Shown here: positions 7,963 through 15,172 of the stretch, piece by piece
Numbering within the stretch: position 1 is the stretch's first letter
How the letters are laid out: every line of letters starts with the position of its first letter
Assembly (NCBI GenBank): GCA_023421075.1
Contig: JAEZUM010000062.1
Coordinates: 1 to 16,596 of the forward strand
Length of the DNA stretch: 16,596 nucleotides
DNA from: Bacillota bacterium
GTDB taxonomy: Bacteria; Bacillota; Clostridia; Lachnospirales; Lachnospiraceae
Direction: 5' to 3'
Translations under genes and position numbers: made by a program
Notes under the pieces: model-generated
What the model was told of the DNA's origin: nothing
The model's database searches: none
Seen by the model: only the letters and a program-made list of their open reading frames with translations

Positions 7963-8253
7963 ATGATTAAGAAGCTAATAAATATAGGAGTTGCAATCCT
8001 TACGGTTCTATCCGGCATCCTAGTTATGTGCCACTTTGTGTTCTATTATCTAGCTCCGTTGTATTTATTATCCAAGTATAAACCGGATCTTAATGGAGCA
8101 GCATCCATTGGTATCATAGGAGGTGCAGATGGTCCGACTTCAATCTACCTGGTTGATACTGTCTACCAGTCATTTATACCTGTGTTTCTTATTCTTTTTA
8201 TTAGCGGAATCGTATATTTTGTTGTTCTAAGATGGAGAAAAAATAGAAGATAA
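7963..8253 (+). CDS. Mini membrane protein with GGADGPT decarboxylase-beta motif
   Basis: This 96-residue protein sits 28 nt after the xerD homologue, behind AGAAAGG. It has two hydrophobic segments (about residues 7-32 and 70-90). Between them is SIGIIGGADGPTSIYL (residues 48-63), which matches the signature loop of beta subunits of sodium-translocating carboxylic-acid decarboxylases such as OadB, where the Asp of this motif is needed for Na+ transport. Those subunits have about 375-430 residues and many helices; here only this motif remains. It is not an obvious truncation because it has its own start, stop, ribosome binding site and a basic tail (RWRKNRR). Automatic pipelines may label it decarboxylase subunit beta; a decarboxylase role is unlikely for a protein of this size on its own. 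Function unknown. Confidence 0.78.
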   Translation: MIKKLINIGVAILTVLSGILVMCHFVFYYLAPLYLLSKYKPDLNGAASIGIIGGADGPTSIYLVDTVYQSFIPVFLILFISGIVYFVVLRWRKNRR

Positions 8254-8362
8254 CAATTACATAGCATAACCGACCTTCCATAAAGGAGCTACCTTGCAAT
8301 AATTAAGTTTATTATCAAGTGAAAGGGATGAATATCTCAGATTGCTTGATCACAAATAAATA

Positions 8363-8434
8363 GAGTGTATATTGCTTACCAAGATGAAAGGATATATCTA
8401 CCTAGTCTGGCAAACAGTATACACTCTTTATTGT
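8363..8434. terminator. Long hairpin between convergent genes, probably bidirectional terminator
   Basis: GAGTGTATA (8363-8371) pairs perfectly with TATACACTC (8418-8426), and the stem continues imperfectly to about 8382/8407, better with G-U pairs on the minus-strand RNA. T-rich tails follow in both directions (CTTTATTGTTTT on plus; CTATTTATTT on minus). It lies between the stops at 8253 (plus) and 8452 (minus), where terminators for both are expected. The loop of about 24 nt is unusually large. Confidence 0.65.
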
Positions 8435-8451
8435 TTTATACCAATATTGAA

Positions 8452-9480
8452 CTAAATATTATCTGCTATTGTATAAATCAGTCTCTCGGAATCTTCCCAA
8501 CCAAGACAAGGATCCGTAATGGATTTTCCGTAGATATGTTCTGTAACCTTCTGACTGCCACCTTCAATATAGCTTTCAATCATGACGCCCTTGACCATAC
8601 CGGCAATCTCGTTCGAAAGCTTGCGACTGTGCAGAACCTCCTTCACGATACGAACCTGCTCCTTATACTGTTTGTTGGAATTGGCATGATTCGCATCTAC
8701 TATGATAGCCGGATTCACTAATTCACGCTTATTATACATAGAGGCCAGTAGATTCAGATCCTCATAATGATAGTTCGGTATGGATTGCCCATGCTTATTC
8801 ACTGCACCACGTAGTATCGTGTGAGCCAGCGGATTACCGGAGGTAGTAACCTCCCAGGTACGGTATAGGAAGGTGTGGCTCGCCTGAGCAGCGACAACGG
8901 AATTGAGCATTACAGAGAAGTCACCACTGGTCGGATTCTTCATACCGGCAGGAACATCCATGCCGCTGATGGTTAGACGATGCTGTTGATCCTCAACGGA
9001 GCGTGCTCCAACTGCAACATAGGAGAGGATGTCCTCGACATAAGGCCAGTTCTCCGGGTAGAGCATCTCATCGGCAGCCGTCAAACCACTTTCCGCTATG
9101 GCACGCAGATGCATCTTTCTCATAGCGATCAAGCCTTCCTGAAGATCAGGCTCTTTCTCAGGATCGGGCTGATGAACCATGCCTTTATACCCTTCGCCGG
9201 TTGTTCTTGGCTTATTGGTATATATTCTCGGGATTAGTATCACCTTGTCCTGAACCTTTTCCTGAACCTTAGACAGACGTGAGATATAATCACAGACCGC
9301 ATCCTCATTGTCAGCCGAACAGGGTCCGATAATAACCAGAAATTTTCCGGATGCACCGGTAATAGCATCTTTTATTTGTTTATCTCTTTCCTTTTTGCAC
9401 AGTACATCACGGGCGGGCATTGGATAAGCTCTGACAATTTCCTCCGGTGAGATAACTTCCTTTATAAATTTAAAACTCAT
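8452..9480 (-). CDS. 3-deoxy-7-phosphoheptulonate (DAHP) synthase, class I
   Basis: A 342-residue enzyme of the AroF/AroG/AroH type, without a fused chorismate mutase or ACT domain. It condenses phosphoenolpyruvate with erythrose-4-phosphate, the entry step of the shikimate pathway to aromatic amino acids. Seen motifs: IGPCSADNED (51-60), KPRTTGEGYKG (90-100), the GARSVEDQQHR stretch, GMKNPTSGD, RGAVNKHGQ, DANHANSNK and GVMIESYIEGGSQ, which together carry the PEP, sugar-phosphate and metal ligands of the family. ATG at 9480 is chosen because GAGGGAG lies 9 nt upstream on that strand and the promoter -10 box is just beyond; the open frame extends further but without such a site. It runs opposite to all its neighbours. 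Which amino acid, if any, inhibits it cannot be told. Confidence 0.94.
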   Translation of the reverse strand: MSFKFIKEVISPEEIVRAYPMPARDVLCKKERDKQIKDAITGASGKFLVIIGPCSADNEDAVCDYISRLSKVQEKVQDKVILIPRIYTNKPRTTGEGYKGMVHQPDPEKEPDLQEGLIAMRKMHLRAIAESGLTAADEMLYPENWPYVEDILSYVAVGARSVEDQQHRLTISGMDVPAGMKNPTSGDFSVMLNSVVAAQASHTFLYRTWEVTTSGNPLAHTILRGAVNKHGQSIPNYHYEDLNLLASMYNKRELVNPAIIVDANHANSNKQYKEQVRIVKEVLHSRKLSNEIAGMVKGVMIESYIEGGSQKVTEHIYGKSITDPCLGWEDSERLIYTIADNI

Positions 9481-9511
9481 AGCATCAATCTCCCTCGTTT
9501 TATGTTGATTT

Positions 9512-9540
9512 ATTGTATCCTTTTTTTCTATATTCGTCAA
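9512..9540 (-). promoter_or_regulatory. Sigma-A promoter of the DAHP synthase gene
   Basis: On the minus strand TTGACG (9540-9535) and TACAAT (9517-9512) are separated by exactly 17 nt, each one base from consensus. The expected transcript start is near 9505, giving a leader of about 25 nt. Confidence 0.8.
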
Positions 9541-9547
9541 TCGAATA
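9531..9547. promoter_or_regulatory. Palindrome over the -35 box, possible operator
   Basis: TATTCG-TCAAT-CGAATA is a perfect 6-bp inverted repeat with a 5-nt centre that covers the -35 hexamer of the DAHP synthase promoter. Its place would suit a repressor that responds to aromatic amino acids, but no regulator is identified. Confidence 0.4.
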
Positions 9548-9803
9548 ATCCATAAATATGTATAAAATTTCATTTTGTTTAAATATTAATACTTTAATGA
9601 TTTGGAGATGATTTTATGAGTAACTTACGAAGTAGATCAAAAAGTTTTTAAAGAAGGATAGGCTTTTTTTTTGATTTGTTATATAATAGTAATATTCCCT
9701 AAAATTAGTTATCTCATTTTTCGGAGGGATGTATCGATTGTTACATGGAATCAAATAGTATTTTTTAGGATAATAATTTGAAAGGAAAGGTAAGGTGATC
9801 GTT

Positions 9804-11132
9804 ATGAAAATGTATGATTTGATTAACAAGAAAAAGAATAAAGAGAAGCTGACCAAGGAAGAAATAGAATTCGTTATTCAGGGTTTTACAACCGGTTCGA
9901 TTCCGGATTATCAGATGGCAGCGTTCCTGATGGCTGTCTGTCTGAATGGTATGGATCATGAGGAGACAGCGGCTTTAACCGTTGCAATGGCGAAAAGCGG
10001 TGACATTCTTGATTTATCAGCCATCCACGGTGTTAAGGTGGATAAGCATAGTACCGGCGGAGTCGGTGATAAGACCTCCCTTGTACTTAGCCCTATGGTA
10101 GCCTCCCTGGGAATTCCGGTAGCGAAGATGTCCGGCAGAGGACTTGGGCATACCGGTGGTACCATCGACAAGCTGGAAAGCTTTCCGGGTTTTTCAACCT
10201 CAATCTCATCCGATAAATTTGTTGAAAATGTAAATCGGGTCAAGATGGCAATCGTCGGACAGACTCCGAATCTGGCTCCGGCCGACAAGAAAATCTATGC
10301 CCTTCGTGACGTTACGGCAACCATTGATAATATATCTTTAATAGCCAGCAGTATTATGAGTAAGAAGATTGCTTCCGGAGCAGATGTTATCGTGCTGGAT
10401 GTGAAGACCGGCAGTGGTGCATTTATGAAAACCTACGAGGAATCCCTTGCCTTAGCAAAAGAGATGGTTCAGATCGGTACCATTGCCGGACGTAAGACCT
10501 TTGCAGTAATTACGGATATGAATCAGCCTCTTGGTAATGCCGTTGGCAATACGTTGGAGGTCATTGAGGCGATTGATACTCTACGAGGAGAAGGACCGAA
10601 GGATTTATTTGAGGTTAGTATCACCTTAGCTTCCTATATGCTTGTAGGTGCAGAGATAGCAAAGGATGTAGAAGATGCCAGAGCAATGCTCTTTAAGACC
10701 ATGGAGGATGGAACCGCCCTGAACAAGCTCGCAGAATTCATCGGCGCGCAGGGGGGCGATAACAAACCGGTTTATGATACTTCCCTTTTTCAAAAGGCAT
10801 CGATTGCGCAGGAAGTGGAGGCTCCATCGGACGGATATGTTTCCTATATTCATACGGATGAGGTTGGCATGACCTCCTTAGTACTCGGTGGCGGAAGAGA
10901 GACTAAGGAAAGTGTCATTGATCTCAGTGTGGGTATTAAGATCCGCAAAAAGTTAGGAGATGCAGTTGTGAAGGGAGAATCCCTTGCAACGCTCTATGCC
11001 AACGATAATAATAAGCTGCAGGAGGCAAGGAAACGTCTGCTGAATGCTTATGTTATCTCTGAGACAAAACCGGAGAAACCGAAGTATGTCTATGCAATTG
11101 TTACCAAGGATGGGGTTATTGAGATTTTATAA
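9804..11132 (+). CDS. pdp: Pyrimidine-nucleoside phosphorylase
   Basis: 442 residues, close to the family length of about 433-440. It phosphorolyses uridine, thymidine or deoxyuridine to the base and (deoxy)ribose-1-phosphate in salvage. The glycosyl-transferase family 3 layout is seen: small helical domain at the start (MKMYDLINKKKNKEKLTKEE), then phosphate and nucleoside sites KVDKHSTGGVGDKTSLVL (around 78-95) and KMSGRGLGHTGGTIDKLES (around 108-126), and a C-terminal domain with DGVIEIL at the end. ATG 9804 fits the family N-terminus and has AAGGTG six nt upstream; the GTG at 9795 overlaps that site. A strong terminator follows. In many Clostridia this gene lies near xerD and dacF, as here. 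Confidence 0.95.
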   Translation: MKMYDLINKKKNKEKLTKEEIEFVIQGFTTGSIPDYQMAAFLMAVCLNGMDHEETAALTVAMAKSGDILDLSAIHGVKVDKHSTGGVGDKTSLVLSPMVASLGIPVAKMSGRGLGHTGGTIDKLESFPGFSTSISSDKFVENVNRVKMAIVGQTPNLAPADKKIYALRDVTATIDNISLIASSIMSKKIASGADVIVLDVKTGSGAFMKTYEESLALAKEMVQIGTIAGRKTFAVITDMNQPLGNAVGNTLEVIEAIDTLRGEGPKDLFEVSITLASYMLVGAEIAKDVEDARAMLFKTMEDGTALNKLAEFIGAQGGDNKPVYDTSLFQKASIAQEVEAPSDGYVSYIHTDEVGMTSLVLGGGRETKESVIDLSVGIKIRKKLGDAVVKGESLATLYANDNNKLQEARKRLLNAYVISETKPEKPKYVYAIVTKDGVIEIL

Positions 11133-11191
11133 TAGATACACAATTAATTACCGGAACGATCCATACTGCGAAAAATACTAAGAATGCATTT

Positions 11192-11233
11192 GGGAATGCT
11201 TAACTTGATCTTCAAGCGAAGCACTCCCTTTTT
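11192..11233 (+). terminator. Rho-independent terminator of pdp
   Basis: The outer stem GGGAATGCTT (11192-11201) pairs with AAGCACTCCC (11219-11228) with one mismatch, an inner CTTGA-TCT-TCAAG stem caps it, and TTTTT follows (11229-11233). Confidence 0.92.
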
Positions 11234-11264
11234 GATTCATTACATCAGCGAGCTTTCGATAGTT

Positions 11265-11292
11265 CTTCTGATATTCTGTATTCTCTCAGAAG
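11265..11292. repeat. Short inverted repeat upstream of the Ig-like protein gene
   Basis: CTTCTGA (11265-11271) and TCAGAAG (11286-11292) form a 7-bp inverted repeat around a 14-nt loop. It lies between the pdp terminator and the next start codon and might be an operator or leader hairpin. No convincing sigma-A promoter was found here. Confidence 0.4.
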
Positions 11293-11343
11293 CGTCCATC
11301 ATAAGATATAGTAATAACAGAGGTTGATAATAGGAGTAATTGT

Positions 11344-11931
11344 ATGAGACGCTGCTGTGATCGAAAATCGGACTATTTACTTCGTCAATTGATAAAGGGG
11401 ATAATCATCGGAATATCGCTCCTCATTCTATTTCATTTTGTTTATGAAAATTCATCCATTTTTTATAGAAAGAATAATTTATTACATAGAAGGGCAATTT
11501 TCTCTATGCATCTGAATACCAATGATCTTTATCTGAAGAAGGGAGAGGAATTCCATCTTTATGTAGTTGCTCTCAATAAACGAGTATCCTTTACCTCAAC
11601 TGATTTTCGTGTAGCCGGTGTGAATTTTAATGGACGCGTCTATGGATATCAAACAGGCAATTGTTTTATTCTGGCGAAGGTGGATAATCGAGTTCTCAAA
11701 TGCAGAGTGCATGTAATGGAAATCAACAAAAAGCATATTACACTAAGCGTAGGAAGAAGCAAAAAGCTAGGTGTACGTGGCATCGGCTCCTTTGTTAAGT
11801 GGAGAAGTTCTAATTCATCGATTGCTTCTGTTGGTATGTTTGGACGGGTGAAAGCAAAGCGTAAGGGGAAAGCCGTAATTTATGCAACTGTGAAAGGTAA
11901 GACCTTCTCCTGTGAGGTGAGAGTGAATTGA
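11344..11931 (+). CDS. Membrane-anchored protein with BIG2/Ig-like repeats
   Basis: 195 residues, start supported by TAGGAG 7 nt upstream. A basic N-terminus (MRRCCDRKSD) is followed by one hydrophobic anchor (about 17-33). The outer part appears to be two successive bacterial Ig-like domains: a weaker one at about 57-124 and a clear one at about 131-194, with the BIG2 hallmark of VKWRSSNSSIASV, then GRVKAKRKGKAVIYATVKG. Such domains usually serve as adhesion or spacer modules on the cell surface. It is very basic. The neighbours are pdp (separated by a terminator) and dacF (109 nt downstream without a terminator), so cotranscription with dacF is plausible and hints at a wall-associated role. 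No enzymatic motif seen. Confidence 0.8.
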   Translation: MRRCCDRKSDYLLRQLIKGIIIGISLLILFHFVYENSSIFYRKNNLLHRRAIFSMHLNTNDLYLKKGEEFHLYVVALNKRVSFTSTDFRVAGVNFNGRVYGYQTGNCFILAKVDNRVLKCRVHVMEINKKHITLSVGRSKKLGVRGIGSFVKWRSSNSSIASVGMFGRVKAKRKGKAVIYATVKGKTFSCEVRVN

Positions 11932-12015
11932 ATGAAGTCACTCGGAGGAACGGTAATAAAAATGAGACAATTTACCATAGATTGGTCTAAAATCAGAGGG
12001 CATGGATTAAAATAG
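11932..12015 (+). CDS. Possible tiny ORF between Ig-like gene and dacF
   Basis: An open frame begins at ATG 11932, directly after the TGA of the preceding gene, and ends at TAG 12013-12015 (27 residues). An internal ATG at 11962 is preceded by CGGAGGAA and would give MRQFTIDWSKIRGHGLK, but the spacing of 13 nt is long. It may be chance; it is recorded because a good Shine-Dalgarno sequence otherwise has no partner in this gap. Confidence 0.2.
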   Translation: MKSLGGTVIKMRQFTIDWSKIRGHGLK

Positions 12016-12040
12016 TAATAATACATTTTTTGGAGTAACT

Positions 12041-13270
12041 ATGAAGAAAATTAGTGCAGTGATCCTCTTATGTTCCATGCTTCTCATTCAATTCTGTTCA
12101 AGCACAACAAATGCGCAGATGAAGTTTACCACACCAAAGAAAGAAGGGGATGCTGTTATGGTCTCAGCGCAGGTGGCAGCCCAGCTGAACATAGACTCAC
12201 CTTCAGCAGTGCTAATTGAGGGTTCTACTGGAACAGTAATTTACGATAAGAACAAGGATGAGCGAGTTAGACCGGCCAGCATAACTAAGATTATGACACT
12301 GCTTCTGATCTTTGAAGCATTAGATTCGGGAAAAATCGCTCTAACCGATGAAGTTACCGTGTCAGAGCATGCAGCCTCTATGGGTGGTTCCCAGGTCTAT
12401 CTGGAGCCTTTCGAGGTACAGAGTGTGGATACCATGATCAAGTGCATCAGTATTGCCAGTGCCAATGATGCCTCTGTAGCTATGGCAGAGCTGATCGCCG
12501 GCTCAGAGGAGGAATTTGTAGCCTTAATGAATGATAGAGCGAAAGAGCTCGGTATGACGAATACGAACTTCGTGAACTGCTGTGGGCTGGATACCGATAA
12601 TCACTATTCCTCTGCTTATGATGTGGCGCTGATGTCCAGGGAATTGATCACGAAGCATCCGCAGATCAGCAAATACTCCACGGTCTGGATGGAGAACATA
12701 ACACATACCACTAGAAAAGGTACCAGTGAATTCGGTCTCACCAATACCAATAAATTGGTAAAATTCTATCAGGGGATTACAGGCTTAAAGACAGGATCTA
12801 CCAGTCTGGCAAAATATTGTGTTTCTGCAACAGCAAAGAAGGAGAATATGGATCTCATTGCTGTTATCATGGGAGCACCGGATACGAAGACTCGCTTTTT
12901 GGAAGCTTCGAAGCTTTTAAATTATGGGTTTGCTAATTACAGCATATATACAGATAATAATTCCGATACTGTTTTGACTCCGGTTAAGGTGACAAAAGGT
13001 GTGATGGATGAGGTCCAGGGAAAGACAGCGCAGAACTTCTCTTACTTGTGTTCCAAGGGAAAGAGTGCTGCAGATATACGCAAGGAAGTAATTTTGTATG
13101 AAAAAGTCGATGCACCGTTTCCTCTTGATACGAAAATCGGTGAGATTATCTATTATTATGGGAACGACAAGATCGGTACCATTGATATTCTGGCTGCGGA
13201 GGCGGTAGAGAAAGCCGGCTTAAAGGATTATTTTGTTAAGGTGTTAAAGAAATATTTTGTAGGAAATTAG
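12041..13270 (+). CDS. dacF: D-alanyl-D-alanine carboxypeptidase (DacF/PBP5 family)
   Basis: 409 residues. A signal peptide (MKKISAVILLCSMLLIQF) is likely cut near TNA-QM (residues 23-26). The three penicillin-binding motifs are complete: S80-I-T-K83 (catalytic Ser and Lys), S140-A-N142 and K250-T-G252. A C-terminal beta-rich domain (about 300-385) and an amphipathic tail (VEKAGLKDYFVKVLKKYF) that could bind the membrane outside follow, as in PBP5-type enzymes. It removes the terminal D-Ala from peptidoglycan pentapeptides and so limits cross-linking. DacF in Bacillus is forespore-specific; whether this copy is sporulation-specific cannot be told because no promoter could be assigned. GGAG lies 6 nt before the ATG. 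Confidence 0.93.
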   Translation: MKKISAVILLCSMLLIQFCSSTTNAQMKFTTPKKEGDAVMVSAQVAAQLNIDSPSAVLIEGSTGTVIYDKNKDERVRPASITKIMTLLLIFEALDSGKIALTDEVTVSEHAASMGGSQVYLEPFEVQSVDTMIKCISIASANDASVAMAELIAGSEEEFVALMNDRAKELGMTNTNFVNCCGLDTDNHYSSAYDVALMSRELITKHPQISKYSTVWMENITHTTRKGTSEFGLTNTNKLVKFYQGITGLKTGSTSLAKYCVSATAKKENMDLIAVIMGAPDTKTRFLEASKLLNYGFANYSIYTDNNSDTVLTPVKVTKGVMDEVQGKTAQNFSYLCSKGKSAADIRKEVILYEKVDAPFPLDTKIGEIIYYYGNDKIGTIDILAAEAVEKAGLKDYFVKVLKKYFVGN

Positions 13271-13295
13271 TTGCAATATATTGAAGCTTATTCAT

Positions 13296-13334
13296 AAAAC
13301 AGAGATTGTCCAAGCGGTGGCAATCTCTGTTTTC
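13296..13334 (+). terminator. Terminator after dacF
   Basis: A perfect 13-bp stem AAAACAGAGATTG (13296-13308) and CAATCTCTGTTTT (13321-13333) with a 12-nt loop; the T-run is formed by the end of the stem. Confidence 0.88.
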
Positions 13335-13346
13335 ATACGTATCGTA

Positions 13347-13375
13347 TTGACACTTGAAACTTGAACTAGTATAGT
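13347..13375 (+). promoter_or_regulatory. Strong sigma-A promoter of the metallophosphoesterase-scp unit
   Basis: A perfect TTGACA (13347-13352), a 17-nt spacer and TATAGT (13370-13375, one base off consensus). The expected start is near 13382, and it probably also serves scpA and scpB because no terminator lies between. Confidence 0.85.
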
Positions 13376-13380
13376 ATAAG

Positions 13381-13417
13381 AGGTACGACATATTGAATAT
13401 AAACGGGTCGTATACCT
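13381..13417 (+). promoter_or_regulatory. Hairpin at the 5' end of the leader
   Basis: AGGTACGAC (13381-13389) pairs with GTCGTATACCT (13407-13417) apart from a 2-nt bulge. It would begin right at the predicted transcript start. It could stabilise the mRNA or serve as an operator. Confidence 0.45.
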
Positions 13418-13443
13418 ACATATTGCAGTGAAAGGAGTATGGC

Positions 13444-14349
13444 ATGCAAAAGGACATGATCCTCTACGGGATTATCATATTGATAATTTTGTGGGCCATG
13501 ATCGAGCAAAAGCTCCTTCTGACCACAAAACATACCATTCGTTCATCAAAGCTCCCTGAGCCATTCGATGAGATGAGCTTTGTATTATTAGCTGATTTGC
13601 ATAACCGTACCTTTGGAAAGAATAATAGACGTTTAATCAACCGAATCACCTCCTTAAATCCATCCTTTATCATCCTTGCCGGTGACATGGTAAACAAAAA
13701 GGATTCTTGTTATCCAAGCAATGCATATACTTTGCTGGAGCAGCTGGCAAAGCGGTATAAGCTTTATTATGCCTATGGTAATCATGAACAGAAGCTGGAA
13801 CGAATTGGAACAGATTCAACCGTTTCGTGGACAAAAGAAGAAAAAGATTATTATACTACATGGGTAGAATTCAAAAGAAGACTGGAAAAGGAAGGTGTTA
13901 CCTTCCTGAACAACGATAGTATCGTACTAAAAATGCAATCGGATGTCATAAGGATAACCGGTGTCTCACTCCTGCATGAATTCTTTGAATTTAATTCTTC
14001 AAAAAAGCTTACCGTCGCGAACTTGACTCAGCTGATTGGGGATTCATCCAAACACGAATATCAGCTGCTGATTGCCCATAATCCGATTCATTTTAGCGCT
14101 TACGAGAAATGGGGAGCAGATTTGACCGTATCGGGACATCTGCATGGAGGCATGATGCGTCTTCCTGGTATTGGCGGAGTGATATCACCCCAGGCAAAAT
14201 TATTTCCCAAGTATGATAAAGGAATGTATTCAGAAGGAAAACACCATCTGATTGTATCCAGAGGCCTTGGATCTCATTCCATTATGCCAAGACTATTCAA
14301 CATACCGGAGATTATTGATGTGACACTGAAGAGGGAGATTACGAAATAA
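13444..14349 (+). CDS. Membrane-anchored metallophosphoesterase
   Basis: 301 residues. A hydrophobic N-terminal segment (about 5-20) anchors the protein, then a calcineurin-like phosphoesterase domain carries all five metal-site blocks: D51-L-H53, G80-D81, G112-N-H114-E, H212 in AHNP and GHLHGG (H232, H234). The arrangement is like Bacillus YkuE and LpxH-like membrane-associated phosphoesterases; YkuE has been linked to the cell wall. The substrate is unknown, but an extracytoplasmic or membrane-surface phosphodiester is likely. AGGAG is 6 nt before ATG 13444. A 46-nt gap leads to scpA. Confidence 0.88.
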   Translation: MQKDMILYGIIILIILWAMIEQKLLLTTKHTIRSSKLPEPFDEMSFVLLADLHNRTFGKNNRRLINRITSLNPSFIILAGDMVNKKDSCYPSNAYTLLEQLAKRYKLYYAYGNHEQKLERIGTDSTVSWTKEEKDYYTTWVEFKRRLEKEGVTFLNNDSIVLKMQSDVIRITGVSLLHEFFEFNSSKKLTVANLTQLIGDSSKHEYQLLIAHNPIHFSAYEKWGADLTVSGHLHGGMMRLPGIGGVISPQAKLFPKYDKGMYSEGKHHLIVSRGLGSHSIMPRLFNIPEIIDVTLKREITK

Positions 14350-14395
14350 TTACCGTATTATATTTTCGCCTGATCGGCAACCTGAAAGGAGTAAC

Positions 14396-15172
14396 ATGAG
14401 TATTCCGGTTAAATTAGAAGCCTTTGAAGGCCCCCTGGATCTTCTGCTTCACCTGATTGATAAGAATAAAGTGAATATCTATGACATACCGATCGTTACG
14501 ATTACGGAACAATACTTAGAGTATATCAAGCAGATGGAGACTAAGAATCTAGAGATTATGAGTGAGTTCCTTGTGATGGCCGCTACTCTGATTAATATAA
14601 AGTCTAAGATGCTGTTGCCTGTTGAGGAGAGTGAGGATGAGGAATCCGTGGACCCGAGACAGGAGCTGGTGGATCGCTTATTGCAATACAAAATGTATAA
14701 GTATATCTCGGAAGAACTAAAGGATCTGGAATTGGACGCCTCCAGAGTATTATTCAAGCCACCGACCATTCCGGTGGAGATTGCTGACTACAAAGAGGAT
14801 ATCGATGTGGAGGAGTTATTAAGTGATCTTACCTTATCAAGGCTTCACGAGATCTTTAAATCCATCGTGAAGAAGCAGGTGGACAAGATCGACCCAATTC
14901 GTAGCAAATTCGGTAAGATTGAAAAGGAAGAAATTAATCTATCCCAAAAATTCGTACAGATACAGGAATATGGTTTATTACATAAAAAGTTTTCCTTCCG
15001 CAACCTATTGGAAGTACTGAATACAAAAATGGAGGTTATCGTCACCTTCCTTGGTATCCTGGAGCTGATCAAAATCGGAAGGGTTCAGATCGAACAAGAA
15101 TGTTTATTTGATGATATTATAATTACCTATCTTGCAACAGATATCATTACGATGGAGGAGGTAGGCTTTTAA
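14396..15172 (+). CDS. scpA: Segregation and condensation protein A (kleisin)
   Basis: 258 residues with the diagnostic N-terminus: VKLEAFEGPLDLLLHLIDKNKVNIYDIPI, of which EGPLDLLLHLI is the clearest mark. An acidic linker near residue 80 (EESEDEESVDP) and a C-terminal winged-helix region follow. ScpA bridges the SMC ATPase heads and binds ScpB; the complex compacts and helps segregate the chromosome. AAAGGAG is 6 nt before the ATG. The TAA stop overlaps the ATG of scpB (TAATG), so their translation is coupled. Confidence 0.95.
   Translation: MSIPVKLEAFEGPLDLLLHLIDKNKVNIYDIPIVTITEQYLEYIKQMETKNLEIMSEFLVMAATLINIKSKMLLPVEESEDEESVDPRQELVDRLLQYKMYKYISEELKDLELDASRVLFKPPTIPVEIADYKEDIDVEELLSDLTLSRLHEIFKSIVKKQVDKIDPIRSKFGKIEKEEINLSQKFVQIQEYGLLHKKFSFRNLLEVLNTKMEVIVTFLGILELIKIGRVQIEQECLFDDIIITYLATDIITMEEVGF

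Larger units (their letters stand above)
9481..9803. other. Divergent intergenic region
   Basis: 323 bases separate the divergently transcribed DAHP synthase and nucleoside phosphorylase genes. Besides the minus-strand promoter it holds a TATAAT at 9682-9687 that may belong to the phosphorylase promoter (no good -35), and an A/T-only hairpin ATCAAAAAG/CTTTTT with a T-run near 9638-9674 that could be a weak terminator or attenuator. No riboswitch was recognised. Confidence 0.5.

Noticed and set aside
7963..8253. Pseudogene fragment of an oxaloacetate decarboxylase beta subunit
   Set aside because: No further beta-subunit sequence is visible in any frame around it, and it has its own start signal and complete frame.
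8365..8721. Plus-strand open frame of 118 codons
   Set aside because: It is mainly antisense to the DAHP synthase gene, begins within the terminator hairpin and has no ribosome binding site.
9616..9651. 11-codon ORF (MSNLRSRSKSF) preceding a T-run before pdp, as an attenuator leader peptide
   Set aside because: No run of regulatory codons, only an A/T hairpin follows, and nothing links it to nucleoside control.
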